From Tenodera sinensis (Eukaryota > Arthropoda > Insecta > Mantodea > Mantidae), in the NCBI GenBank assembly GCA_030765045.1, contig CM060969.1:53053216-53117215 (forward strand): DNA of 64,000 nucleotides, in the 5' to 3' direction. Shown here piece after piece: positions 45,934 through 57,154 of the stretch. The notes under the pieces are model-generated. The model searched no databases. It was not told the origin of the DNA and saw nothing but the letters and a program-made list of their open reading frames with translations. Position numbers and translations under genes: made by a program. Each line of letters starts with the position of its first letter. The first letter of the stretch is position 1.

Positions 45934-46206
45934 TTATGTAATACATCTTACACGGCCAGTAGAGGGTTGATACCCTGACCTGGCAAGAACCGGAGGGCGG
46001 TCTGCAAGATCTTCTGCAACCACAACCCTCCAGTGTTTTTCGCAGCGTCGTCGTCGTCGACTTTTAGGAATCTTATGTAATTTGCTTTACCCGACCAGTA
46101 AGAGGGTTGATACCCTGACCTGGCAATAACGGGAGGGCGGTCTGCAAGATCTTCTGCAACCACATCCCTCCAGTGTTTTTCGCAGTCGTCGTCGACTTTT
46201 AGGAAT
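45934..46206. repeat. Tandem duplication of a ~137 bp unit
   Basis: TATGTAATNNN...CCAGTA(A)GAGGGTTGATACCCTG ... CGCAG(CGT)nCGACTTTTAGGAAT occurs twice in tandem (about 45935-46071 and 46074-46206). The copies differ by a few substitutions and in the number of GTC units. The minus-strand frame across it (46262-45948) repeats ARSGYQPSYWSG-like text. I believe this unit is part of a dispersed repeat but cannot name it. Confidence 0.85.
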
Positions 46207-47700
46207 TTCATTGCAACAATTGAAATGTTTATCTGGTCTAAAGTTGAATCTGTGTTATGCATAACCCAGTGCTAAGTAATTTGTGTTTATACCTAATTTA
46301 TACCTAAATTTTTAAAAGCTCAGAAAAATGTAATTTCGAGCCTTATTTATATGTAATGCATTAATAAGTAATTCACTATTACACATATTAATTTTTAGTG
46401 AAATACAATGGAGTCGTAAGTAATTAGTATAACGAACATATGGCATACGTTATGTCAAAAGAAAATCTAGGCGTGTTTTCCTTATCTTTGTTGACAAAGA
46501 CGCAAGCTGGGTGGGCGGCTTTCGGCCGTGGAGAAAAAGACAGACGGTTTCTGGTAAAGCCGGCGGTTTTTGGCGCGACAGTGTCGTAACAACAAACGGG
46601 AAGTAAAGATAAAAATGTTCGGTATCTGGTGTTTACTGTTGAACAGCGTTTTGTCATTCAATTCTCAATTGCTTTTAATCAACCATGAAGAACAGAAAAA
46701 GGAAATGCTGTATAGTAGATCAGAAAGCAAAATTTACGAGAGGTGGAACTTAATCCACATAAAATCAAAACCTAAATTGCTTCAGACTTAGGAATTACTT
46801 ATACCACTTATACATCAGATTAAAAAAAAAATCAAAACAGTTTTCTTCGTACATGTCTTTGTTGTTGATGAAATTTTACACATGTAGGCCCAATGTATCG
46901 CATATTTTAAAAAATACGACGCATTAGCAAAATATCATTTATAAATAATTCTGAGTTACAAGTAATCTACCTTAAAACGAAACATCTGGAGCTCGTTACT
47001 GTCGAGTACCAGTCCTAAAATATGGAAGTGAATCTATAATAAGAAATAAATACAAACATTCAGGCAGACGAAATGAAGAATAACAAGTTACATTTTACTA
47101 GATAAAACCGAAATGATGAAGTAAGACAATACGTGGAGCCACTATTATATAAAATAATGATAAATAACAAAAGATGGTAACAACTTTTAGAAAGGATATC
47201 AGAAAGTAGGTCTCCCGGAGCAGCTATGAAGCATACTCTGAAAGGAGAAAGTAACTTGTTGAGATTGAGACAAAAATGGGCACTTGAACAGATTGGAACT
47301 TGAAGACAAGATGAAGCAAACAAACGTCTGTGTATATGTAAGTGAACAGCATAGATATCTCAAAAAGGAAATTTCAAAATTGAAGGCCAAAGATGTGACT
47401 CAAAAACAAACATCTCCAACACTGGGTTATCTGAGTGAGTGCAAGGGAAATGCTTCATGCACAAAACGAAGGAGTTGGGGTATAGCGACAAAATACATAA
47501 GAGACAAGGTCGGACCTCGCTGACCGCAACTAAGGACTTGTTGCGTTTCAAATCATTTCTAGCACAATATATTGGGAATAATGTATCGCGAATAGAAGAA
47601 CGACGTTTTAATGTTTGGTTTAGCATATAACGTATACCTGGGAATTTGTAATGGATAGAGAAGGTTATGTAAATGTTCCACGCAGCATATTATTTTGCTT
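46207..47700. other. Unassigned DNA
   Basis: Open frames at 46570-46791, 47060-47390 and 47284-47523 have no recognised motif. No feature is supported. Confidence 0.4.
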
Positions 47701-47705
47701 TTCGA

Positions 47706-47863
47706 ATAAATACTACTACTACTAGTATTACTGCTGCTACCACTACCACTACCGCTGCCGCTACCGCCACCGCTACCGCTGCTAACAACAACAACAACTG
47801 TTTGATTTGATTTGGTTTAAGGGCGCTCAACTTCTAGGTCATCAGCGCCCTGCTAACAACAAC

Positions 47864-47900
<37 letters not shown>
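47706..47900. repeat. Cluster of trinucleotide microsatellites around a SINE-tail motif
   Basis: (ACT)n at 47708-47730, imperfect (ACC/GCT)n up to 47780, (ACA)n at 47784-47797, and (GAT)n at 47864-47900. The GGGCGCTC...AGCGCCC hairpin tail lies between them (47812-47850). Confidence 0.9.
47812..47850 (+). repeat. Short GGGC...GCCC hairpin-type SINE tail
   Basis: GGTTTAAGGGCGCTCAACTT followed by AGGTCATCAGCGCCC is the best-preserved of three such tails in the window. Confidence 0.6.
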
Positions 47901-48744
47901 TATTTCCTTGACTTTATCACTCTCGTGACGAGTAATTGACACTTTTTAACATGTACAACCTAAAGAAGGAAATATCAGTAGTTAAGCTTTGTTTAATTTA
48001 TCTGCAATGGGAGCTGATGGAATAGCGTTAAATGATTTTCAATTAAATCGATGCGAGAGAAATTTTTCGAACTTTTGCGTTATAGCCGAATGCATGAATC
48101 GGCTAACTGATGCATTAGCGTGAAAAATATCTGTCGCCCCTGCATGCAGTCACAAATTACAGCAGTGGTACATGTACAATGAAATGTTAACAAAGTAAAA
48201 CAAAAAAGTGATCACTGAAAATTGACGATATATTACGTACAGCGGCCGGCAAAATTAATCCGCATGTGATTAAAATCTTAACACAGTGGTTAACCACATT
48301 ACGCAGTACATTATTGCTTTAAGTGCTGATCGATGGTTGGTTAACTGTCACAGTTTTAACAGCAGATGTTCGATGATTGTCTCAATATGCAAATTTCACT
48401 TTCGGTCAATTGTCTGCTTTTATCAGTAAAACGCGGAATTAGCCTTTCGAATCTTTTGGAATAAAAGAGAACCATATATATTACTCCGATATTTACAATG
48501 ATGTAATATAGGCAGAAAATGAGGATACTTAAATAAAAGAAAACAGTTAAATTTCGTTATTTTTTATGAACTGGATATGTTGTAATGTTGAACTACTCAT
48601 AACATTTTGAAGCCTGTGTATGTAAACATTGAAACACAGCTATTATCATCTCGTAACTATCTTACGGAAGATTCGTATCAAACTTATTCTTGCTTTATAT
48701 TTACCTTCTTAGCATCTTGGAGAACATTTTAGCTAAATGATCTT
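47901..48744. other. Unassigned DNA
   Basis: No supported feature. Confidence 0.4.
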
Positions 48745-48859
48745 TCCTACTCAAGGATTTCAAAATGTGCATGTTGAGTGAAATCTCAATTAAAAATTTT
48801 TAGATGGTACCTATTCATTGCTATCTATACCCACTTGGTACACAATAGCGAAAGTAAAA
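48745..48859 (+). repeat. Family R repeat, copy H (3' end fragment)
   Basis: AAGGATTTCAAAATGTGC, GTGAAATCTCAATTAAAAA and AATAGCGAAAGTAAAAC correspond to the last 110 bp of the family. Confidence 0.6.
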
Positions 48860-51496
48860 CTTGTATGAATTATTAACATTGGTATATATTCCCATAGACG
48901 TTAAACTAAATAGAGCTTAATATATAACATGCTTTATCATGTTGTGCGACTGCAACATTTGAAAGTTAGCTTGTTTGTACATGCCTGTAAATTTGCGCCC
49001 ATACAAAGAGAGAACGCTGCCAGCGAAATGGGAACCCTTAAACAGATCTTTTGTCATTAAAACTGCTTCTACTTTGCTAAAGCACGTGTAAGTTTGGCAT
49101 CAGGGAAGCACATCATGCAGGAAAACGTTTAATTATATTGTCTGTATATGGAGAAAAGAAAGAAATTATTTCAAAATTATTTTTTAGAATTTAGGAGAGA
49201 TTCAACTGAGAAAGTTTCTTATACCTTAATTTTCTGCAGTGTTATTAATTACAACTTTCTTATTAGTTTGATATACATTTTATTATTGCAGGCACACCAC
49301 TTATATCCTAATATGTTTTCAGAAATGTTGCTGTATCTGTCATTTCGTGTTGTTTATTATGCATCAGTTCACAAACACAAAGGGGAAAAAAAACGAAGAG
49401 TAAAAGACATTACTTCCACATATTTTGAAATAGGTGGGTAACCTTCAACCCTGACTTATGAGAATTTTTGCGCTACAAATTGCTACTACTTTTAAGAATG
49501 GCAGCTTTTGTGTGTCAAAACCATATGGTTGATTTCTTCGCAAATACTCGTATGCAAATTTGTTTTTAATTTGAACGGCTTTCTCTATGAATTGCGCTTT
49601 CTGGTATATTTGATCTATTTTCTGAGAAACAAATGCACTTGACTAAATTAAATTTTAAGACAATAAAAACAACTAACCGAGTTGTGGATCTACTTTGGTG
49701 ATGTTAACATGGCTGCTTGTTTTTAAAAAATAATTTTGTTATATATTTTAATAAAATATAATTAATTAAGAAAGTAGTCCTATCTTCCTTAACAAAAAAT
49801 AAGATCTTATTGGATACGAGGGGCACTATTTATACTTTAAGAAAACAACAATAATAATAACTAATAAATAATAATAAATTACACTTCCTTTTCTATATAT
49901 ATTATATATAAATATATATAAATATTCCCACAAAGACTTTCATCAGCCAGCATAATCATATCTTATGAAGAAATATTCCACTTAGCCGGATTATTACCTC
50001 GTGGTCGTGATATAATCGCTTTGTTATATCACCTTCTCCTTGCGGCTCCGACAACCTAAACATTGTGAAACCCCATCGTGGTATTACTGTAGATAGTTTC
50101 TTAGCAACTTGTGTCCTCGAACCAGGCTTCAATGTTACAAGAGCATCTGTGAGTTTTGGCGGAAAAGTTTCAGCTTAAATGGTGGTTGTTGACTTTCGAG
50201 AGACGCCATTGTAAGTAAGTGGGATCAACATGAAGTTGGAGACATATCGACAGGAATAAACCTGTTTGTGGCAGAGTCTCTGCTACACGTCACCAACAAA
50301 TGACGCTCGAGAACAAAGGTGAGGCAAGCCTTTACCGCCCACTGCAGATGTGTCGGACAACCGGAACGGGAAAAATTTTAATTAGCACTCGGACAGCGAG
50401 AGTGCTGTATTATAGCGCCTGCTTTGGCAACGTAATAAATTGTTGTACGTCACACTCTCTGCTGCTTCCGAGGTGTATGGACTTGGTGAAGTATTAGACG
50501 CGTTCGGATTTCTCCGGCAGAACTTACTCTTTGAGCTTAAGCCATCTGTGTATTCTGAGACTAAATGAAGATACTCGTGAAGGATGGTTGAAATACTCGG
50601 CGAACTAATCCCTAATGCCAGTTCAATGTCCTTGTAGATTAGTCTTGGAACTTTCCTAATCACTGTTTCCACAGCGGTGATGTTTTTGTCAGTCAGAGAT
50701 TCCCGTCCCCTCTTAAATTCTACAGAGCAGTGAAATAGTGCTACGTGATGGAGAATGGTCCCCGAAAGCTTCTCTCAAACGATCAAGTGACCGTTTTTCA
50801 TTTAAGTCGCATTACAAGCAGTACGAAATCTTGCACGAAAATGTTCTCTCTGAATACTGATTGCACTTGTAAAACCGTTCACACTTTCCAGACTTCAAAC
50901 ATAAACTGAAGAAAATGAATGACACAACAATGGTCTGCCTGCTAACATTGCGTTACCAATGGGTCAGCTATTTTGATAAACCCATCATGCTTTCCTCAGG
51001 TGTGGCCAATTGGTCCTGTCTGTGTGCTTCTAGTTACCCTAGTATCAGTCCACCAAATTTAAAACTATTAAATTCATGACCGGTTATCTTGGAAATTGTT
51101 TGAGACATCAGGCTAAAATGTTTAAAGATCGTAGACTCATGTGTTGTTAGTTAACTGATCTACTTTTACGGCAGCCACTGTTTATACTTTGAGCCTTGGT
51201 AACACTGAGTGCTGCAGGTGCCACCGGGAGTTTTCCCTCTAAAGTTCGACACTGTTGACCATAACATCCTTCAAATATGTAGCATTGGTTTGATACGTTA
51301 AAATGCTGAGAAGGGTCTTTACATTTATTCTTCTCCAACTATAGTTTGGAGAGCAGGGATTAAAGAAACATTCCCTGATAAGGAACAGTACCTTTCAACA
51401 ACCGGAAATCCAACACGGGACATCTGAGATGAGAACGTTGATCACTCGACAGCAGGGTGCTCCAATTTAATTTTGTTCTGTTTTAGATTATCAATT
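48860..51496. other. Unassigned DNA (2.6 kb)
   Basis: ATATATTATATATAAATATA-type palindromic AT text lies near 49895-49925. The frames at 49148-49441 and 50382-50672 carry no motif. No host exon or repeat could be supported. Confidence 0.4.
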
Positions 51497-51508
51497 ATAT
51501 CCATGTTC

Positions 51509-51877
51509 TTTTTTTTTTTTTTTCATTAACTGATTACCCTCCCCTTATGTAGTAGTTACACCTCCTAGGACTTACAAGCCAGTCAGACGCCTGTCGGAGA
51601 GCACATGAACCTATGGACCGGACTGAGTGAAGACCTGGAAGCGGGCGGTCAGCCAAGCACCAGGTATGGAGTGAGTATATGAAATGCAGTTGAAATCAAT
51701 TATTGGAAAGATGATAATGGAGCAAATGGTGGAATGAGTGGCGGGGGAAACCGGAAACCCCGTAGAAAACCCACCCTGACGCTGTTTCGTCCACCACGAC
51801 TACAACATGCAGGTTCCTGCGGTCGAACCCGAGCCGCGTAGGTGGTAGGCGGACGTTCTAACCGCTCGTTCTAACCT
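51509..51877 (-). mobile_element. tRNA-derived SINE, family A, with near-perfect target duplication
   Basis: On the minus strand: a tRNA-like head with GGTTAGAACGTCCGCCTACC, a B box CGGGTTCGACCGC (degenerate), TTTTCTACGGGGTTTCCGGT, CTTCCAGGTCTTCACTCAGT and GGGGAGGGTAATCAGTTAAT, then a poly(A) tail (T-run 51509-51523). Flanks ATATCCATGTTC (51497-51508) and ATATTCATGTTC (51878-51889) are a 12 bp duplication with one mismatch. Confidence 0.88.
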
Positions 51878-51889
51878 ATATTCATGTTC

Positions 51890-52260
51890 AAGAATAAAAA
51901 TGACGCTCTTAGCATTAGCAGAGAAACAGAAACGAAATCAAATAGTACTTGAAATCATAGAGGTTTTGCAAAGAACGTTTTAAAGGATAATTCACTGTTA
52001 ACAGGATCTAAGGAGTAACCTTTAGAAGTGCAATAGCAGAGCAAAGAGTGAAATATGGTTACTTTAATTTACAAAATATCTTGCTCTAGACATATAGGGA
52101 ACCGGAGGACCTACCAATCAAGAAATAAAGGCCTATTTAATTGTTTTTTTTTCCTCGTAAAAGTTTCTTCGTATTGGTACTGTAAGAAAAGCATATATTC
52201 ATCACTGTAAATGTGTGCCCATTTCTTATTTAAATTAGCCTTAGTTTCTGTACCGAAGGT
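51890..52260. other. Unassigned DNA
   Basis: No supported feature. Confidence 0.4.
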
Positions 52261-52430
52261 TAGCAATTGAATTCTCATCTAGTATGAAAGCGCCTGCCTA
52301 GAGTTGAGCTCTACGTAAAATGCGGTTCGGCAGTTTTGGTACACTACTTAAATGACATAATAAATGGTAGGATCACGGGTAGCATTGGTAGGGAAAGTAA
52401 CATGATGCAAAATACAACGAATTAAAAATT
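52261..52430 (+). repeat. Unnamed repeat, copy 1 (pair with 54222-54372)
   Basis: TTGAATTCTCATCTAGTATG, GCCTAGAGTTG, TTTGGTACACTACTTAAATG and AATGGTAGGATCACGGGTAG are matched on the minus strand at 54222-54372. A second shared block, GTTCCATAACTTAAGCGGCC (52598), is matched on the plus strand at 54394. Confidence 0.7.
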
Positions 52431-52852
52431 AAACGAGAAGTTCGAATATAATAATCATAAATAACTGGTTATGACTTTGGTCTCTGTAACCAAATAAAAA
52501 TCGTACTTTTCGGATCTAAACAACACTACTGGAGATCACTATCAGTGTCTTCAATCTGAACTCTAGTATACTTAAACGGGTTTCAAAATACTTGTTTGTT
52601 CCATAACTTAAGCGGCCCTTTAACACCCTCTTTGTTTAGAGTAGATTCAAAGTACGCTTCTGGTTTCTAGAGGAATCTAGTAAAGCATGGTCAAAATACA
52701 ACGCGATCGATATGAGGTAAAGCCCAATAGGTATGCAACACACCTAACATATAGGTAACGCGGTAAATTCCTAACTGATCAATAATTCCACTGGTAAATC
52801 TACTGTAAGCTACACTTACCTATGATACTCTACGATAGTTTTATAACTCCAG

Positions 52853-53571
52853 TTACTACTTGTAGTAAGTAGGGGAAATATTGTATTCCATATAAAATTC
52901 GATGGCGAGATTTTACTGGAAATGTGTTTTGAGGCCCACCGAATCCAAAACAAGCATTTTTACATTCTCTACTGCGAATAGAAAGTAGAGGAAACATTGT
53001 ATTCCACTCAAAGTTTCTGTGTGTATGTGTGTGTCTGGCTATCTTTCAGTGTGTGTGTGTGTGTGTGTTTCGGTTCGTCTATGGGCGGCATAACTCAAAA
53101 ATGATATTTCAAGGATGCGACACGAAGGTTTTGAAGAAAATTCCTCCACCCTAAACTACCCTTTACATGGAAAATGTTTCAAAGTTTTCATTTTCTCGGT
53201 AATGCCTCTAACGATTTTGATTAAAATGCCGTATACTTGAGATATTTTTATGACAAAAGAAATGTATATTTTGAATTTTCTGGCTATAGTCCATGTGGTC
53301 CTGTTTACTCTAGATGACTTTTGCACAACTGGTAAACCGTAAGAGACACACCAAATCTTGCTACATATACCAAAAATTTAGATCTTGTGAAAACACAATT
53401 TTTGTAGAGTGAATCTAACATTCCCCTTGCACCTACAAGGAAATAAGCAATAAGATAATTTCTGCAAATGTTTATCTCAAGTAACAAGAAGATGATACAG
53501 GAATAAGAATTTGTAAGAATGGTTAGTACAAGAGTAGAGAAAGTCATGTGAGTGCAACACATCAGATTTTT
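52853..53571 (-). repeat. Family R repeat, copy I (near full length)
   Basis: It starts ACTACTTGTAGTAAGTAGGG and ends AGTGCAACACATCAGATTTT, the complement of the family 5' end. The 3' terminal segment is partly duplicated (two similar GTATTCCA blocks at 52886 and 53001). A (GT)n tract lies near 53050. Confidence 0.88.
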
Positions 53572-53581
53572 AGAAATATAT

Positions 53582-53775
53582 TTTTGTGTGCCTATGTGTG
53601 CACAATGTGTACGTGTGTATGTGCGCGCGTGAATGTGTGTCTTGGAATAGCGTAACTCAAAAATAAAATTTGGTAAGATAACAAGGTTTGTGTTTAAGCT
53701 TTACACGTATAAAGGATGCAACCCCAACTAAGTTTTACATGGAAAAATGTTCGAAAACAGTTATTTTATCAAACA
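53582..53775 (-). repeat. Family R repeat, copy J (fragment)
   Basis: A TGTG-rich patch, GCGTAACTCAAAAATAAAAT and ACATGGAAAAATGTTCGAAA match the third quarter of the family in the same orientation as copy I, directly beside it. Confidence 0.65.
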
Positions 53776-53924
53776 TATTTATAACATAATTATTATTACC
53801 TGGGCATAAAGTGCTTACTATTGTAGCTCGCCCTTGGGATATTTATCTCTGATGTGAGATACCCTTGTGGTCTAATCGGGAAAGTACGAATCGGCTGGGA
53901 AATTTAGTGCCATACTGGCAAGTT

Positions 53925-54085
53925 GACCATGGTAGCTTAGTGGTTACAGCAGCCGTTTGGTAAGCGGAGGGTCTATGGTTCAAATCCCGGCTAAGGCACT
54001 GACTTTTTCAGTCCTGATTCCACCTGTTAAAATATCTATGACGATGTGGTTAAACACTATGTGTTTAAGATGTATGTTTTTGCCA
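53925..54085 (+). mobile_element. tRNA-derived SINE, family D-like (short)
   Basis: TGGTAGCTTAGTGGTTACAG (A box) and ATGGTTCAAATCCCGGC (B box) at tRNA spacing. A short body ends in GTGGTTAAACACTATG, like the family D tails. Confidence 0.75.
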
Positions 54086-54221
54086 AATAAAATATCTAGC
54101 CTTAATTAAGGTTGATTAAGACATTGATAGTGATGATGGGTAGTTTTATTTTGAACTAAATGGTATATTTTTTTAATCACAATGACCAAACACATTATCA
54201 GTCTTTGCTGACCATTACGTT

Positions 54222-54372
54222 TCGTTACATTTTGTATTATGCTCCTTTCCCTACCGCTGCTACCAATACTGCCGGTAATTCTACCATTTACTACTTCATT
54301 TATGTAGTGTACCAAACTAACCCACCGTGGTTTTGGTAGAGAGCAACTCTAGGCACGAGTGTTCATACTGGA
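54222..54372 (-). repeat. Unnamed repeat, copy 2 (inverted relative to 52261-52430)
   Basis: On the minus strand: TTGAATTCTCATCCAGTATG, GCCTAGAGTTGC, TTTGGTACACTACATAAATG and AATGGTAGAATTACCGGCAG. Directly beyond it, 54394-54426 matches 52598-52630 in direct orientation. Confidence 0.7.
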
Positions 54373-54426
54373 TGAGAATTCAACCTCCACTGTTGTTCCA
54401 TAGATTAAGCGGGCCTTTAGCCTCCT

Positions 54427-55020
54427 CAGGTTAAGCTGGTTTGTACTGCGCCTATACTTGCCAATTTAACCTTAAGGGAGACTAAACTTCAGACCAATTA
54501 GGTTGTTTGTTGGCTTGACAGATGCCCTATGCTCTACAGTTCTACTGTTGCCCTTATGTCAGTCAATTCACTGGCAGTAGAGGAACTGTCTAACAATACT
54601 CCAGCATATCGGCGGTTGCTATCGTCCTAAAGTAATGGGAACATATGCTTAAATAGAACATCAAAGATATGGCAAGTGCTACTTAATACATTCATCAACC
54701 TCAAAATTATCAATATATTCTTCAGAGCAAGGGACATTCTAAATGCCCATGGAGTCCTCGAAGTCAAAGATGTCCCTGAGACTGCGATAGAGAGAAGTAT
54801 TCCAGGAGTTCAAAAGCCCAACATTTCTACTTTATATATAATATGTGCTAGTCAATACAACGCAAACATTTACAAAAAAGGAGGTTCGTACTGTAGAACC
54901 ATAAAAAACACTAAAATACAAATTAACTGAAAAAGTGTTGTTGGGCCCAGCTGGCATTACAATTTTTACGGACTTGTGAAAGCGCAAGCCATGTGAATCA
55001 GCATGCACGAAGCTTGACGA
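54427..55020. other. Unassigned DNA
   Basis: The 84-codon frame at 54676-54930 has no recognised motif. Confidence 0.35.
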
Positions 55021-55145
55021 AATCTAAATTACGTTTTGTGAATGAGAATACTTTCCCCACGGCACAAATCGAACCAATTGGTGCAGCCATGGTTTTATAG
55101 TTCAGTGCCCTGTCGCTATGCGTCGCACTCACCATGCGCCTAACT
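55021..55145 (-). mobile_element. tRNA-like SINE remnant
   Basis: The minus strand has GCGCATGGTGAGTGCGACGC (A-box-like) and CCAATTGGTTCGATTTGTGC (B-box-like) followed by CCGTGGGG. It is degenerate and truncated. Confidence 0.45.
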
Positions 55146-55434
55146 TAATCAAGCGAGCTGCGCTGTGCATGAACCCGGGAAAGTACATCAGTGGCGCTAC
55201 GCTGTGGTTCGTTGGGCAAATAAAACTGGGAATTCCATTCAACGCCTACCAAACTGACCTATATTATTTGTACTTCCGGCTCAACTAACTTACAACCAAA
55301 GCATAAATATAAACTATTATTAAGTGGGGATTTATGGAATGATACAAGAACTATCATGAAAATAAGATTTCCAAAACTTGATTCTTCCACCACAAAAGTA
55401 GTTATTCCCATATACATGAAATGACAATTTGACA

Positions 55435-55453
55435 AATCCCACTCCTGACACCA
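55435..55453 (-). promoter_or_regulatory. Primer-binding site complementary to tRNA-Leu
   Basis: The plus strand reads AATCCCACTCCTGACACCA, identical to a eukaryotic tRNA-Leu 3' end including CCA as I know it. The minus-strand element thus carries TGGTGTCAGGAGTGGGATT immediately after its LTR, the priming site for minus-strand DNA synthesis. Confidence 0.75.
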
Positions 55454-55690
55454 GTGTAACAAAATGACAAATGTCCAGTTCAATTACTTTTTTCTCATTT
55501 TATTTTCTTCTAAAAAAAAAACTTTTGCACAACACAGTTCTCTTTTACTGACGTTAACACAGTCTGCTGTTTATGGTGATATTACAACTGCCAACTGTTT
55601 CCTTCTCGTAACCTTGACTCGCTCCTTTCTGTCTGTCTTCACTTTCTCTGACTCTCATAGAACTGACAGACGATACAATCACCACGTACG
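55435..55690 (-). mobile_element. LTR 3' part plus primer-binding site (copy L4)
   Basis: On the minus strand: an AGTNNTTGTATCGTC-like block, GTTAACGTCAGTAAAAGAGA, TTGTGCAAAAGTTT, AGAAAATAAAAT (polyadenylation-like) and the LTR end TTTTGTTACA. One base later comes the primer-binding site. The 5' portion is lost near 55690. It is related to L2, L3 and L5. Confidence 0.75.
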
Positions 55691-55799
55691 GCTGTACCGA
55701 GAAGCCAGTGACATTTGTAAACATGAAAACAACTTCAATAGAAAAGAAGAAACAACATGAAACAACCGTACGTAATGTAAAAAGTGAAGTGGAGTGTAA

Positions 55800-55859
55800 A
55801 TATTCCAGTGCGCCAATTGCGACGCATATTTTTCGAGTGCCCAGTGAAGATGTGTGTGT

Positions 55860-55895
<36 letters not shown>

Positions 55896-56145
55896 TATGG
55901 TAGTGGTGTCGAAGTGAAGATTTAATGAGCGTCGAGTGATTGTATCGTCGGGGTTAATGTATGAGAGACAAAGTGAAAGGACTGAGTCAAGGTTACGAAA
56001 AGAAAACAGTTGTGAGTTGTAATATCACCAAAGACTGTATACTGTGTTAACATCAGTAAAAGAGAACTGTGTTGTGCAAAAGTTTAGAAGAAATAAAACG
56101 ATAGAGGGGTAACTGGACTGATTTTGTACTCTTGTCACAACACTT
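55800..56145 (+). mobile_element. LTR 3' part (copy L3), inverted relative to L4
   Basis: A (GT)n tract at 55853-55893, GCGTCGAGTGATTGTATCGT, GACTGAGTCAAGGTTACGA, TGTGTTAACATCAGTAAAAG, AGAAATAAAACG, and an end at TTGTCACAACA. The order equals L2 read on its own strand. No primer-binding site follows. Confidence 0.7.
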
Positions 56146-56777
56146 TAGTTCACAGTCGCTAATAGGAGGTAAATGCACAGGATAAATAGGGAAAGTTTTT
56201 GAAAAATATCTTATGCTTCTCGAAATTAAGCACTTTTTAAAGTAGGTAACACATTATGAGCATATGGTTCATCATCTTGTTTTTAATTAATATGTACCTA
56301 AATTATTATGTTGATTATTCTCATTCGTAAAAATAGATTCAAAATAACTAAGCATTTAGTTAAGTTAGTTTAAACAAAACATAAGTATCAAATATTTCTT
56401 CTACATTATTGAGTTTGCTAAAATGTATATAAGTAAACATCTGTAGTGCATTTTCTCACATATTATGTTATTCATAAAATGTTCATGACTTAACTGTGTG
56501 TAAAAGCATAATAACATAATAACGTAATAACTGTGCATATTTTATTGCCCTTTGCTGTTTACGACCGGAGCAGCACCAGTAAGAAAATGCACAAATTGGA
56601 GTCTAATAAACCTGTTATCTTTTAATTTACTCTCATAAGGAGTTAGAAACAGCATTTTTATGGCCAATTTTCAATACATGATATGAACCTTGCATATCTA
56701 TGAGGAGGGAGGGGGACAAAAAGGACACAGAAAGAGTAGGAAGAGTGAGGGAGAAATGTGATGAGCAGTTGGAGATT

Positions 56778-56838
<61 letters not shown>

Positions 56839-57154
56839 AGGCGAAAGAGGGGGAAGGGGATTCTGTTAGCCAGTAAACATACACAAATTGTACATTTACC
56901 GAAACCTCCGTGTGAGCAATGGAATGAGAGGATTTACAGATAGTCGTTTAAAATTTAAAAAGTTAATCACACATGTAATCTGCAGCTGAAACATTCCTTG
57001 ATTGCAAACAGAAATTAGAACAAAATGAGGTAAAAGAAACAGAATCGTTATAAATAATTACACAATTTATTTTTCATTTATCTATCTGCATTTTTTCTGA
57101 AAAAAGAACGCCAGTGAGAAGCAGCGAGTTTAAAGTCAAAAACAAAAGTTACTT
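56146..57154. other. Unassigned AT-rich DNA with a (GA)n tract
   Basis: (GA)n occupies about 56777-56833. Nothing else is supported. Confidence 0.5.
56777..56833. repeat. (GA)n microsatellite
   Basis: About 57 bp of nearly perfect AG units. Confidence 0.98.

Noticed and set aside
49890..49930. AT-palindrome as an origin or cruciform signal
   Set aside because: Simple ATATAT text is expected by chance in such AT-rich DNA and has no further structure.
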